Shown piece after piece: positions 15,427-23,660 of a DNA stretch of 64,000 nt. The translations under genes were made by a program, and so were the position numbers. The stretch's first letter is position 1; each line of letters opens with the position of its first letter. The notes under the pieces are model-generated. The model was not told where the DNA came from. It made no database searches and saw only the letters and a program-made list of their open reading frames with translations. The stretch comes from an uncultured Acetatifactor sp. (GTDB taxonomy: Bacteria > Bacillota > Clostridia > Lachnospirales > Lachnospiraceae), in NCBI GenBank assembly GCA_910579755.1, contig CAJTVB010000003.1, positions 1 through 64,000 of the forward strand. Direction: 5' to 3'.

Positions 15427-18243
15427 TTACGCTTTGTCCTTTTTATGGGTTACAATCTTCACCGCACGCTTCAGCTGATAAGGAATGATCTGTTTAAATT
15501 TGTCCTCCGCGGTAACCATATTGGTACACTCCGGACGATCCCTGTGCAGCGTGATGGCGTCAAACTGGCACTTGGTGGTACATACGCCGCAGCCGATGCA
15601 CTTATTCTCATCCACTATGGTGGCGCCGCAGCCCAGACAGCGGGCAGTTTCCTTTCTCACCTGCTCCTCCGTCAGAGTCAGATGCGCATCCCGGAAGGAC
15701 TTCTCCGGCACGGCAGGATCCAGTCCTTCTCTCTGGCGGGAAGAATGATCATAGCTTTCCACGGAAATATTGTCCTTGTCCAGCTCATTAAACTCCCAGG
15801 TATTGCGCCCGATGGTCATATGGCCGTTATGTACATAGCGGTGGAGAGATTCCGCCGCGTGATGTCCTGCCGCTATGGCGTCTATGGCAAACTTCGGCCC
15901 GGTATATACGTCGCCGCCCACGAAGATGTCCGGCTGTCCGGTCTGGAAGGTGAGAGGATCTGCCACAATGGCAGGGCCCTTAAACTCTACCTTTTCTCCC
16001 TCCAGGAGGCTCCCCCACAGGGTTCTCTGGCCGATGGCAAAGATCACCCTGCCGCATTCTATCGTCATGGTCTCCTTCTCGTCATAGACAGGCGCAAATT
16101 TACCCTCTCCGTTGAACACGGAAACACATTTTTTGAATACGATGCCAGTAACCTTTCCGTCCTCTGTGAGCACCTTCATGGGGCCCCAGCCGCATTTTAC
16201 ACTCACGCCGTCCTCTGCCGCTTCCCGCAGCTCCTCCGCCGACGCGGGCATCTCCTTCTCGGACTCCAGACTTACCTGCAGCACCTCCAGGGCGCCGCTT
16301 CTGGCACTGACCCGGGCCGCATCCACAGCCACATTTCCGCCGCCCACAACCACAACCTTTCCTGTGTAGGAGGTATTTCCCGTGTTTGCCTCATGGAGAT
16401 AATCGATGGCAGTCATGGTTCCCTCCGCCTGATCTCCCTCTACACCGGGAAGCCGTCCGGCGCTGCATCCGATGGCAATGTAAAAGGCCTTGTACCCCTG
16501 TGCACGAAGCTCCTTTATAGTAATATCCTTTCCCACCTCTACACCGGTGCGGATCTCCACGCCCATTTCCCTCATTACATCGATCTCCGCCTGGATCACA
16601 TCCTTCTCCAGCTTATAGGAAGGGATTCCGTAGTGCAGCATTCCTCCCGGCATTTCATTCTTTTCAAATACAGTAGGGCGATATCCCTTTTCCGCCAGAT
16701 AAAAGGCCGCGCTTAAGCCCGCGGGACCTCCGCCGATAATTGCGAGCTTTTCCGGGAAATGATCCATATGAATGCTGGCAGGGATCACCACCGGAGGAAT
16801 ATATCTGGTCTCCGCCTTCAGATCCTGTTCCGCAATAAATTTCTTCACTGCGTCGATGGCCACCGCCTCGTCGATGGTTCCTCTGGTACAGGCCTCCTCA
16901 CAGCGCCGGTTACAGATTCGTCCGCATACCGCAGGGAAAGGATTCTGCTTTTTGATCAGGGCAAGCGCCTCCTGATATTTTCCCTGAGAAGCCTTCTTCA
17001 GATATCCCTGGACCGCAATATGAGCCGGACAGGCGGTCTTACAGGGAGATGTTCCCGTCTTATGACTGTTGATCCGGTTGTTGTCACGATAGTCGGGATC
17101 CCACTTATCTTCGCCCCATTTTACCTCATCCGGAAGCTCCTGCTTGGGATACTGAACCTGGCCTCCGTCCTTGGTGCAAAGCTTCTGGCCCAGTCTGACA
17201 GCTCCCGCAGGACAATACTCCACGCAGCGGCCGCAGGCCACACACTTTTCCTTGTCCACATGAGCCACATATGCGGACCGGGACATGTTCGGCGTATTAA
17301 ACAGCTGGGAAGTCCGAAGGGCATTACAGATGTTCACATTACAGTTGCAGATGCCGAATATCTTGTTTTCTCCGTCTATATTGGTGATCTGATGCACGAA
17401 GCCATTTTCCTCCGCTCTCTGCAGAATAGCCATGGCCTCCTCGTAGGTGATATCATGTCCCTTGCCTGTCTCCCGGCAATAATCGGCAAAGTCTCCTACG
17501 CCGATACACCAGCCGTAATCGTCGTCCGCAACGCCCTCGCCCAGAACCTTTCTGGATGCCCGGCAGGAACAGCGCCCCACGCCGATATGTCCTTCATATT
17601 TTTTCAGCCAATAAGAAATGTGCTCCAGGTCCACCGACTGGTTCTCCATGGAGATGGCCTTTTCCACCGGAATTACATGCATGCCGATACCGGCACCTCC
17701 CGGAGGCACCATCTGGGTGATTCCTGCCAGAGGAATAAAGGTCATACGCTCGAAGAAGGATGCCACATCCGGGTGATCCCGCAGCCTGGGATTGCTGCCG
17801 TCGGGAAGCTCCTCCATGTTAAAGAGCTCCGCAGAACCCGGCACAAACATGGGCAGAATATATCTGCGCTCCGTCTGCTCCTTTGTACGCCCGTTATGAT
17901 CATAATGGTAGCCGTAATCGTACTCCAGCAGACCTATATAGCTCATCTCATCCAGAAGCTTCTGGAACTTTTCTTCCCCGGCCTTGTCGATCTTATTCAG
18001 CCTGCACATCTCGGCAAAGGTATAGGGCGTCCTCTTTTTCATGGCCAGGCCCACCTCTGCCATCTCTTCGGTGATGATCTCCGCAAGTCCCCAGTATTCC
18101 GGATCCTCCACCTTCACTCCGCCGATCATATGGGCGGCCACATCGGTGATCTTTTTGCCCAGCGCAATGATCTTTTTGCTGGGCTCTTTGTCATGCTTGT
18201 GATTCGCCGGCCATCTGTTGTACTGCTCCATGTCAAATGCCAT
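15427..18243 (-). CDS. Multidomain FAD/NAD(P)H iron-sulfur oxidoreductase
   Basis: A 938-aa protein in five parts: (1) residues ~1-320, a Cys-containing region I cannot name, with GRCSCRASRKVLG and ICNCNVNIC; (2) a 4Fe-4S pair CVACGRCVEYCPAGAV near 330; (3) a GltD-type cluster domain, CKTAC ... CGRICNRRCEEAC, ~400-455; (4) FAD (GGGPAGLSAAFYLAEKG, ~500) and NAD(P)H (GGGNVAVDAARVSA, ~633) Rossmann folds; (5) two C-terminal clusters CLGCG and CIGCGVCTTKCQFDAI, ~868-890. It probably moves electrons between NAD(P)H and ferredoxin-like carriers and may feed the activase and low-potential subunits encoded upstream. AGGAGGG precedes the ATG. Confidence 0.85.
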   Translation of the reverse strand: MAFDMEQYNRWPANHKHDKEPSKKIIALGKKITDVAAHMIGGVKVEDPEYWGLAEIITEEMAEVGLAMKKRTPYTFAEMCRLNKIDKAGEEKFQKLLDEMSYIGLLEYDYGYHYDHNGRTKEQTERRYILPMFVPGSAELFNMEELPDGSNPRLRDHPDVASFFERMTFIPLAGITQMVPPGGAGIGMHVIPVEKAISMENQSVDLEHISYWLKKYEGHIGVGRCSCRASRKVLGEGVADDDYGWCIGVGDFADYCRETGKGHDITYEEAMAILQRAEENGFVHQITNIDGENKIFGICNCNVNICNALRTSQLFNTPNMSRSAYVAHVDKEKCVACGRCVEYCPAGAVRLGQKLCTKDGGQVQYPKQELPDEVKWGEDKWDPDYRDNNRINSHKTGTSPCKTACPAHIAVQGYLKKASQGKYQEALALIKKQNPFPAVCGRICNRRCEEACTRGTIDEAVAIDAVKKFIAEQDLKAETRYIPPVVIPASIHMDHFPEKLAIIGGGPAGLSAAFYLAEKGYRPTVFEKNEMPGGMLHYGIPSYKLEKDVIQAEIDVMREMGVEIRTGVEVGKDITIKELRAQGYKAFYIAIGCSAGRLPGVEGDQAEGTMTAIDYLHEANTGNTSYTGKVVVVGGGNVAVDAARVSARSGALEVLQVSLESEKEMPASAEELREAAEDGVSVKCGWGPMKVLTEDGKVTGIVFKKCVSVFNGEGKFAPVYDEKETMTIECGRVIFAIGQRTLWGSLLEGEKVEFKGPAIVADPLTFQTGQPDIFVGGDVYTGPKFAIDAIAAGHHAAESLHRYVHNGHMTIGRNTWEFNELDKDNISVESYDHSSRQREGLDPAVPEKSFRDAHLTLTEEQVRKETARCLGCGATIVDENKCIGCGVCTTKCQFDAITLHRDRPECTNMVTAEDKFKQIIPYQLKRAVKIVTHKKDKA

Positions 18244-18281
18244 ATCGTTCCCTCCTGTACTTTTTTAATATTGTAATAATT

Positions 18282-19028
18282 TCATTTCTGAAAATGAAGC
18301 TCCCTTAGCCCCTCCACCTCATCGCAGATCCTCTGCAGGCCGCAGGAGGTACAATCCATAATCCCGCCTGCCATAATATGGTCGATGGTCCTGGTAATTT
18401 CCTCCGCTTCTCCGGCACAGTCCGCCAACGCTTTATAGTCAAATCCCGGCGTCTTATAGGCGTCGTGCCCTTGCTCCTCCAGCGTCACATAATAAATGTG
18501 CACCGCCTTCACGGACGCATTTTTGTGAAAGGCGGATATCATTCGGTTTCCTGTTTTGGTAAAGTCCAGTCCCTCTGCCAGCGCTTCCTTCCCCACCCGA
18601 ACGCTTTCTCTGTGCCGGGTGGAAGATATGCGCATCATAAAACCTTTAGGATAGAAGTGATATCTGGTATACTCCAGCGCCCGGACCGCCTGGTATAATG
18701 CCTGGCCCTCTCCCAAAGCCGCCATGTCTGCCCGGACCAGAGCAATCCGTCCGTAGGGGACGTCCTCCCGGATCCGGGGCAGGTCTCTTCCCAATAAGGT
18801 GATTCCATCCGCCGAAACCAGTCTTTCGTCAGCCGTAATCATCGTGCATCCAATAGCGGGAAGGCCTTCTCCCCCCAGCTCATAGGCCATATCACTTCTC
18901 AGAATCATGCTTCGGTCCGACACCTCCGGCCAATGGGTTTCCCCCACAGGTAGCCGCAGGCCCTCCCGGGCCCCCAGAACAGCCAGTATTTTTTCAATGA
19001 CCTGGTCATACAGCTTCATCTGGATCAT
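18282..19028 (-). CDS. Acetyl-CoA synthase (CdhC/AcsB)-like protein, short form
   Basis: A 248-aa protein resembling the CdhC/AcsB beta-subunit core: DMAYELGGEGLPAIGC (~46), VRALEYTRYHFYPKGFMMRIS (~115) and HKNASVKAVHIYYVT (~168) recall CdhC segments, and GGIMDCTSCGLQRIC (~219-234) recalls the TSCG...C element of the nickel A-cluster. It is far shorter than AcsB (~730 aa) or CdhC (~470), and the later Cys-Gly-Cys nickel ligands are not seen. The ATG lies inside the stop of the 55-aa gene (ATGA overlap). A nickel or iron-sulfur protein matured by the operon's HypA/HypB/CooC is plausible. Medium certainty from memory of the family. Confidence 0.6.
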   Translation of the reverse strand: MIQMKLYDQVIEKILAVLGAREGLRLPVGETHWPEVSDRSMILRSDMAYELGGEGLPAIGCTMITADERLVSADGITLLGRDLPRIREDVPYGRIALVRADMAALGEGQALYQAVRALEYTRYHFYPKGFMMRISSTRHRESVRVGKEALAEGLDFTKTGNRMISAFHKNASVKAVHIYYVTLEEQGHDAYKTPGFDYKALADCAGEAEEITRTIDHIMAGGIMDCTSCGLQRICDEVEGLRELHFQK

Positions 19029-19192
19029 AAATGCTTATCCCTGTCTATCTTATCATAATGCTTTTCAAATATGGGCGCAAGCATTGCCGTCAATTTCATA
19101 TCAAGATTAAAGAAATAGACCAGAAAAGACAGCACAAACAGACATGCAATAACAATCGCCGCAATACATATTACCTGTATAAATACGGACAT
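19025..19192 (-). CDS. Small single-pass membrane peptide, 55 aa
   Basis: Too short for most gene callers, but well supported: AGGAGGG lies 8 bases before the ATG at 19192, the frame runs 55 codons, and its TGA overlaps the next start (ATGA). The protein is one hydrophobic helix (about residues 5-29: VICIAAIVIACLFVLSFLVYFF) followed by a charged tail ending HYDKIDRDKHL. I recognise no family. Sitting between the activase and the CdhC-like gene, it could tether part of this redox system to the membrane. That is inference. Confidence 0.7.
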   Translation of the reverse strand: MSVFIQVICIAAIVIACLFVLSFLVYFFNLDMKLTAMLAPIFEKHYDKIDRDKHL

Positions 19193-19203
19193 TCTGCTCC
19201 CTC

Positions 19204-19998
19204 CTATCCCGCCAGCCCTTTTTGTCTGGCATATTCCGCGGCGCCCAGCGCCCCCATCAGCTGTGGGTCGATGGGAAGCTCAATGACCTTCAGCTTCAGA
19301 ACCTGCTCAATGGCCGCCTTCAGGCCCTCGTTTTTCGCACATCCTCCGGTCAGCGCCACGTTATCCACAGCCCCCGCATTTTTGGACATAACAAAGCACC
19401 TTTTTGCCACGGATAGTTCAATGCCGGCGGCAATCTCGTCCATAGGCTTGCCCTCTCCCACCAGCGATATCACCTCGGACTCCGCAAATACCGTGCACTG
19501 GGACGTAATGGGAATCACATTTTTTGCCTTCAGAGATAGCCTGGAAAATTCCGTCAGATCCATCTCAAAGGCTCTGGCCATGGCCTCGAAAAAACGGCCT
19601 GTTCCCGCGGCACATTTGTCATTCATGGCAAAATTCAGCACGGTTCCGTCCTGATCCACGGAAATCCCCTTCACGTCCTGCCCTCCGATGTCGATAATCG
19701 CCCGGACCTTTGGATCTGCCACGTGAACTCCCATGGCATGACAGCTGATCTCGGAAATGTTCTCATCCGCAAAGGGCACCTTGTTCCTTCCGTAGCCCGT
19801 TCCCACCAAATATGCCAGTTCCTCTGGGCTGTTCAGCTCCGGAACCTGATCCACTGCCTGCTTTAAGGCATCCTCCGCACTGAGCACGGAGTTGATCCTG
19901 CTCCGAAGAGTGACATTTGCCGCCATTTTTCCGTTTTCGTCAATAATCACACATTTTGTATAGGTACTTCCGGAATCACATCCGCCGTAATATCTCAT
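19204..19998 (-). CDS. 2-hydroxyacyl-CoA dehydratase-type activase (ASKHA ATPase)
   Basis: A 264-aa BcrAD/BadFG/HgdC-family ATPase. Visible: phosphate-1 loop GGCDSGSTYTK, the second phosphate loop DIGGQDVKGI, adenosine motif LTGGCAKNEGL, and two cluster cysteines, NDKCAAGTGRF (near 128) and TSQCTVFAESE (near 166), at the positions of HgdC Cys127/166 that bridge a homodimer 4Fe-4S. Members use ATP hydrolysis to fire single, very low-potential electrons into their partner reductase, here presumably the two subunits encoded upstream. The start is MRYYGGCDSG (AAGGAGG upstream); 127 bp separate it from the larger subunit gene. Confidence 0.92.
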   Translation of the reverse strand: MRYYGGCDSGSTYTKCVIIDENGKMAANVTLRSRINSVLSAEDALKQAVDQVPELNSPEELAYLVGTGYGRNKVPFADENISEISCHAMGVHVADPKVRAIIDIGGQDVKGISVDQDGTVLNFAMNDKCAAGTGRFFEAMARAFEMDLTEFSRLSLKAKNVIPITSQCTVFAESEVISLVGEGKPMDEIAAGIELSVAKRCFVMSKNAGAVDNVALTGGCAKNEGLKAAIEQVLKLKVIELPIDPQLMGALGAAEYARQKGLAG

Positions 19999-20125
19999 TT
20001 TCCTGTCCCTCCTTGTCAAGTCTTCCGACTTTATCCGCCTTCGGCAGGCGCTGATCTCAAAATTCCCGGGCCCCTGGGGCTCTCCTTTTTTACGGATATG
20101 CCGCCTGACCGGATGCAGGCATTTC

Positions 20126-21676
20126 TTACCAGGAATGCTCGTCCGTAAGCACCTCCAGCGTGGGGTCCAGCGGTTCCTCCCTGAAAACCGTCCTCATATA
20201 GCGGTTTACCTGATCCCGGATTCCCTGTCGGGAAATCACCCTGGGATCGAACAGATCATGGTCCACCCATATCAAATGAATCCCCTTCTCCCTGGCCTTC
20301 TCCTCAAACTGGCCGTGCATGCCGTCCAGCGCCTTGCAGCTGATATGCTCCCACAGAATTACTGTATCCGCGCGAAATTCCTCGCAGAACTCCCACAGCT
20401 CATCCAGCAGCACCTTATAGCCGCCATGGGTCCTGTTCCGCATAATCATGTTCTCGGTGAGCCACGCCATGTCGTAAATGGCCTGTTCCCTGTCATCCTC
20501 CGAAATCATCTTTGTGGACACCATGGAAAGCATATCCGTAAGAGGCAGAATCCCCCAGCAGTTCTGCAGCCAGATCAGGAAATCAAAATAGAAGTGAGAC
20601 TGCACTCCCCATATAATGGCTCTGTGGCGGTACTCCTTCACCACCATGTTCTTATTTTTGTACGCTTTTTCCGCAATGGCGGAAATCTTCCGGTCAGCCT
20701 CCACAAATTCCGGAACCTTACCGCAGATTGCCATATAATTGGTCTCGGTATAGAGCGCAAGATTGGAGCCGAACACCTGGGGATAATCGGTTTTGTTCAT
20801 CTCCAGCCATTCCATTCGGTGGCGGGTGGATTCGTTGACCCGCTTTGCACATTCAAAATAATAGTCCCAATCCCACTTTTCGCCGGTGTGCTCTTCGATA
20901 AAGCGAATGGCGTTTCGGATCTCCTGGGCCGCATACTCCTGCACATCCTCCTGCCGGTGGCGCAGAGGCGCCGCAAGCTGGAAGCAGGGAACTTTGTCCT
21001 CCAGCTCCAGACGCTTGGAGATCACGCCGTTTCCCATCAGGGAACCGTCGCAGGTAGTATTGCATTGAATGGCGCAGGCGCCCAGAACCGGAAAATCGTC
21101 GTCGATGGATACCCCCGCCTCCGCCTCCGGCATGGGACACACATCCCCCGGAAGCCCGAATTCCTGGGCAACATCTATGTAATGACAGGCCGCATACTGA
21201 TTCAAAAGAACAGATACATACACCGCCGGCGTCTCCCGGCTTAAGCCCTTCAGCGTGGGAAATCCCATCATCACCGCCGTCATTTCATTCTCGTCCATCA
21301 GGACTACCTTTTTGGAGAACTCTTCATCATTCCCGATCTTCCTGTCTCCCCGGAATAAATTGTCCAGAAGCTTGGCAATATCCTCCATCACCAGATCAAA
21401 CTCCGTGTGGGCGATCCGCAGCTGAGGCCCCCTAAGCCCCTGGGTATGCCGGTCCACCATCATAGGCGCCGCCAGATAATTGGCCATCCAGCGATAGCGG
21501 AAAAAGGCCTTGATATTTCTGGGCTTTACAATGAACTTTGTCAAAATGCCCATAATATGCAGCCATCTCACATAGTCGTACAGAGTGTCCCGCACACCCC
21601 TCCATTCCCGTCGTCTCCTTACCTTTCCCATGGTATACAGGCTTCCCAGCTTCTCACTTCCCACTTTTTTCCCCAC
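20126..21676 (-). CDS. HgdB/double-cubane family reductase subunit, large
   Basis: A 516-aa member of the 2-hydroxyacyl-CoA dehydratase D (HgdB/BcrBC/double-cubane) superfamily. Candidate cluster cysteines occur at PGDVCPMPE, GACAIQCNTTCDG (residues ~190-215), AICGKVPEF and WEHISCKALDG (~455); the end RQGIRDQVNRYMRTV matches the family's C-terminal helix. With the adjacent 396-aa subunit and the activase it makes a complete ATP-driven reductase set. No CoA-transferase or acyl-CoA dehydrogenase is near, which argues against amino-acid fermentation. GTG start, one base overlapping the upstream stop, with GGAGG 8 bases before. Confidence 0.82.
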   Translation of the reverse strand: MGKKVGSEKLGSLYTMGKVRRRREWRGVRDTLYDYVRWLHIMGILTKFIVKPRNIKAFFRYRWMANYLAAPMMVDRHTQGLRGPQLRIAHTEFDLVMEDIAKLLDNLFRGDRKIGNDEEFSKKVVLMDENEMTAVMMGFPTLKGLSRETPAVYVSVLLNQYAACHYIDVAQEFGLPGDVCPMPEAEAGVSIDDDFPVLGACAIQCNTTCDGSLMGNGVISKRLELEDKVPCFQLAAPLRHRQEDVQEYAAQEIRNAIRFIEEHTGEKWDWDYYFECAKRVNESTRHRMEWLEMNKTDYPQVFGSNLALYTETNYMAICGKVPEFVEADRKISAIAEKAYKNKNMVVKEYRHRAIIWGVQSHFYFDFLIWLQNCWGILPLTDMLSMVSTKMISEDDREQAIYDMAWLTENMIMRNRTHGGYKVLLDELWEFCEEFRADTVILWEHISCKALDGMHGQFEEKAREKGIHLIWVDHDLFDPRVISRQGIRDQVNRYMRTVFREEPLDPTLEVLTDEHSW

Positions 21677-22866
21677 TATCTGCCTCCTCCCTGGAGCTTT
21701 TTCAGTTCCACGCTTTCTACAAAGGCCTGAACCCGTGTCCGCAGCTGACCGGAATTACCCACCGCATAAGGACGATCCACAGACAGCACAGGATAATGAT
21801 ATTCCTCCCGCAGAACCTGTGTGCCCACCATGCGCTCGTAAGCCCAGGGATCGCAGAACTTCATCTGCTCATAGATGATGCCGTCCGCATGGTATTCCCC
21901 GGCCAGCCGGGCCACATAGCTTCTTCTCTCCTGAATCTTTGCCTGATTCATATATCGGGCGCACTGCCCCCGGTACATATATTGGCGGCAGATCTGAGTC
22001 AGTGCGTCTTCCTCCTGTGTCAGGCCAATCTCCTCCCGCCCGGGAAAGGATCCATAGCAGAAACGATCCGCGCATACATAAGCCCCGCATTCTTCTATCA
22101 GCCTTATCAGATCCACATCGTCCACCTCGGAGCCTGCCAACAGCACCCTGATACGCCAGGGATTTTTTGCATCCGGCTTTCTGTTTTTCAGCTCCTCCAG
22201 CGTCTCCTCCAGCCTCTGGACCAGCAGATCCTTTGGCGCAGTATAGGTTGCCAGGGTAAGAATGTGGAATTCATAGCCGGTGATCCTGGGATTTTCCTCC
22301 CTGCGGTATTCTCCGATCTGTCGGATCAGCCTGCAGACTCTGTTATGCTCCTCCACCGCGCTGCGGATTGCCCCATCCGATACGTCGATGCCAAGCCTTT
22401 CCGCCAGCGGCTTCAGGATATGGTTCCTGCACTGAAGCACATAGAGCTTCAGCCCATTATCATCAGCCTTCATGGGAATTTCCATATATTCATAAAAAAA
22501 GGCTTCCTTTTGCATGGTCTTTAACAGCTCCATGTTCTCCACGCAACGGTTCAGCATGGAGCAGCCGTCCGGAGCGATCATACAGTCTGCAAAATTGTAG
22601 CCGCCCTCCATGGCGCGCTCCAGCAGCGCCTTGGTATACTCGCACAGAAAGCTGGTCAGATAATAGCCCGCCATCTCCGTGGTGCCGGTTCGGGGGGCAC
22701 GAAAGCGAACGGCAAATACTCCCGGCAGGTTCAAAAGCGGCTCGGGAATATTCTCGCAGACCGTGGCAACGCATCTGCGTCCCTGCGCCTGGGCCTGCCG
22801 CACCAGATCATTATGTGCATCCTCCAGCAGCTTTTCAAAAAAATACAAATGCTTCAAATCCTTCAT
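21676..22866 (-). CDS. HgdB/double-cubane family reductase subunit, small
   Basis: A 396-aa protein of the same superfamily as its downstream neighbour. The family signature is clear: GIIYEQMKFCDPWAYERM, then VLSVDRPYAVGNSGQLRTRVQAFVE at the C-terminus. Further candidate ligands: RCVATVCENIPE (~30), DCMIAPDGCSMLNRCVENME (~95) and DRFCYGSF (~290). Dehydratase subunits use a bound 4Fe-4S for radical chemistry, while the double-cubane proteins use an 8Fe-9S centre for small-molecule reduction; which applies here is not decidable by eye. The start MKDLKHLYF overlaps the cooC-type stop by four bases (ATGA). Confidence 0.85.
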   Translation of the reverse strand: MKDLKHLYFFEKLLEDAHNDLVRQAQAQGRRCVATVCENIPEPLLNLPGVFAVRFRAPRTGTTEMAGYYLTSFLCEYTKALLERAMEGGYNFADCMIAPDGCSMLNRCVENMELLKTMQKEAFFYEYMEIPMKADDNGLKLYVLQCRNHILKPLAERLGIDVSDGAIRSAVEEHNRVCRLIRQIGEYRREENPRITGYEFHILTLATYTAPKDLLVQRLEETLEELKNRKPDAKNPWRIRVLLAGSEVDDVDLIRLIEECGAYVCADRFCYGSFPGREEIGLTQEEDALTQICRQYMYRGQCARYMNQAKIQERRSYVARLAGEYHADGIIYEQMKFCDPWAYERMVGTQVLREEYHYPVLSVDRPYAVGNSGQLRTRVQAFVESVELKKLQGGGR

Positions 22867-23648
22867 TGATTTCCCCCTTCTCCGATGATCTCCAGCTTTT
22901 CCAGGGCTTCTCTTACCCCTATGACCATACAAGAATTCTCCGGCAGATAAAAAACATTTTCCCCCTTCAGGTCAAATTCGGCCAGCGAGGCGTCCGAAAG
23001 AATACTTGCCAGCACGGGAATGCCCCCTGTATCTATAAATTCTGTCACATCCAGCGAGGGAAGCCGATTCAGTATCGCTCCTGCCTGCCGGTACATAACC
23101 AGCTCATCCGCCACGGCCCGTATGGTTTGAATCACCTGGGTTCCCTTTTTGCTGGAATCAGTCACCAGAATCAGGTGGGTGACCTTTTCCATGACCCGTC
23201 TGTTAATCTGCTCGATGCCGGCCTCCCCGTCGATGACTACATAATCAAAGTTCTCCGCCAATATACTGATTACTTCCTTCAGATATGCATTGACCTTGCA
23301 GTAGCAGCCAGCCGACTCCGGACGGCCAATGGCAATAAAGCTGAAACCTTCTGCCTCCACAAGGGCGTCGAAGATCTGATACCGGGCCTCGCTCAATAGC
23401 TCCACCGCCGTTTTGGTATCCCCCTCCTCCGCAGCCTCCACCACGCTCCTGCGAATATCGTCCACCGTAGTTCCCACTTCAATGCCCAATGCGGTGGATA
23501 ATCCCACCGCCGGATCCGCGTCGATGGCCAGGATGCGCTTATGAGGACAGGCCTGCGTCAGCAGACGAACCATTGTGGCGGCAACCGAGGTTTTCCCCAC
23601 CCCGCCTTTTCCCGCCACTGCCAGGATCTTTGCTTTTTCACCCTCCAT
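22863..23648 (-). CDS. CooC/AcsF-type nickel-insertion ATPase
   Basis: A 261-aa MinD/SIMIBI-class ATPase with deviant Walker A AGKGGVGKTS (residues ~11-20) and ADPAVGLSTALG. The segment GRPESAGCYCKVNAYL (~108-123) carries the CxC that binds metal at the CooC dimer interface (Cys112/Cys114 in CooC1). CooC proteins load nickel into CO dehydrogenase, and the related AcsF into acetyl-CoA synthase. No CODH gene is visible, so the CdhC-like protein in this operon is the best candidate client. It starts 12 bases after hypB and overlaps the next gene. Confidence 0.88.
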   Translation of the reverse strand: MEGEKAKILAVAGKGGVGKTSVAATMVRLLTQACPHKRILAIDADPAVGLSTALGIEVGTTVDDIRRSVVEAAEEGDTKTAVELLSEARYQIFDALVEAEGFSFIAIGRPESAGCYCKVNAYLKEVISILAENFDYVVIDGEAGIEQINRRVMEKVTHLILVTDSSKKGTQVIQTIRAVADELVMYRQAGAILNRLPSLDVTEFIDTGGIPVLASILSDASLAEFDLKGENVFYLPENSCMVIGVREALEKLEIIGEGGNQ

Positions 23649-23660
23649 AAATTTCCCCCT

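Noticed and set aside
15445..18276. Long + strand frames (423 and 505 codons) opposite the 938-aa oxidoreductase
   Set aside because: They lack domain features and have no RBS; they mirror the strong codon bias of the minus-strand gene, whose cluster and Rossmann motifs are clear.
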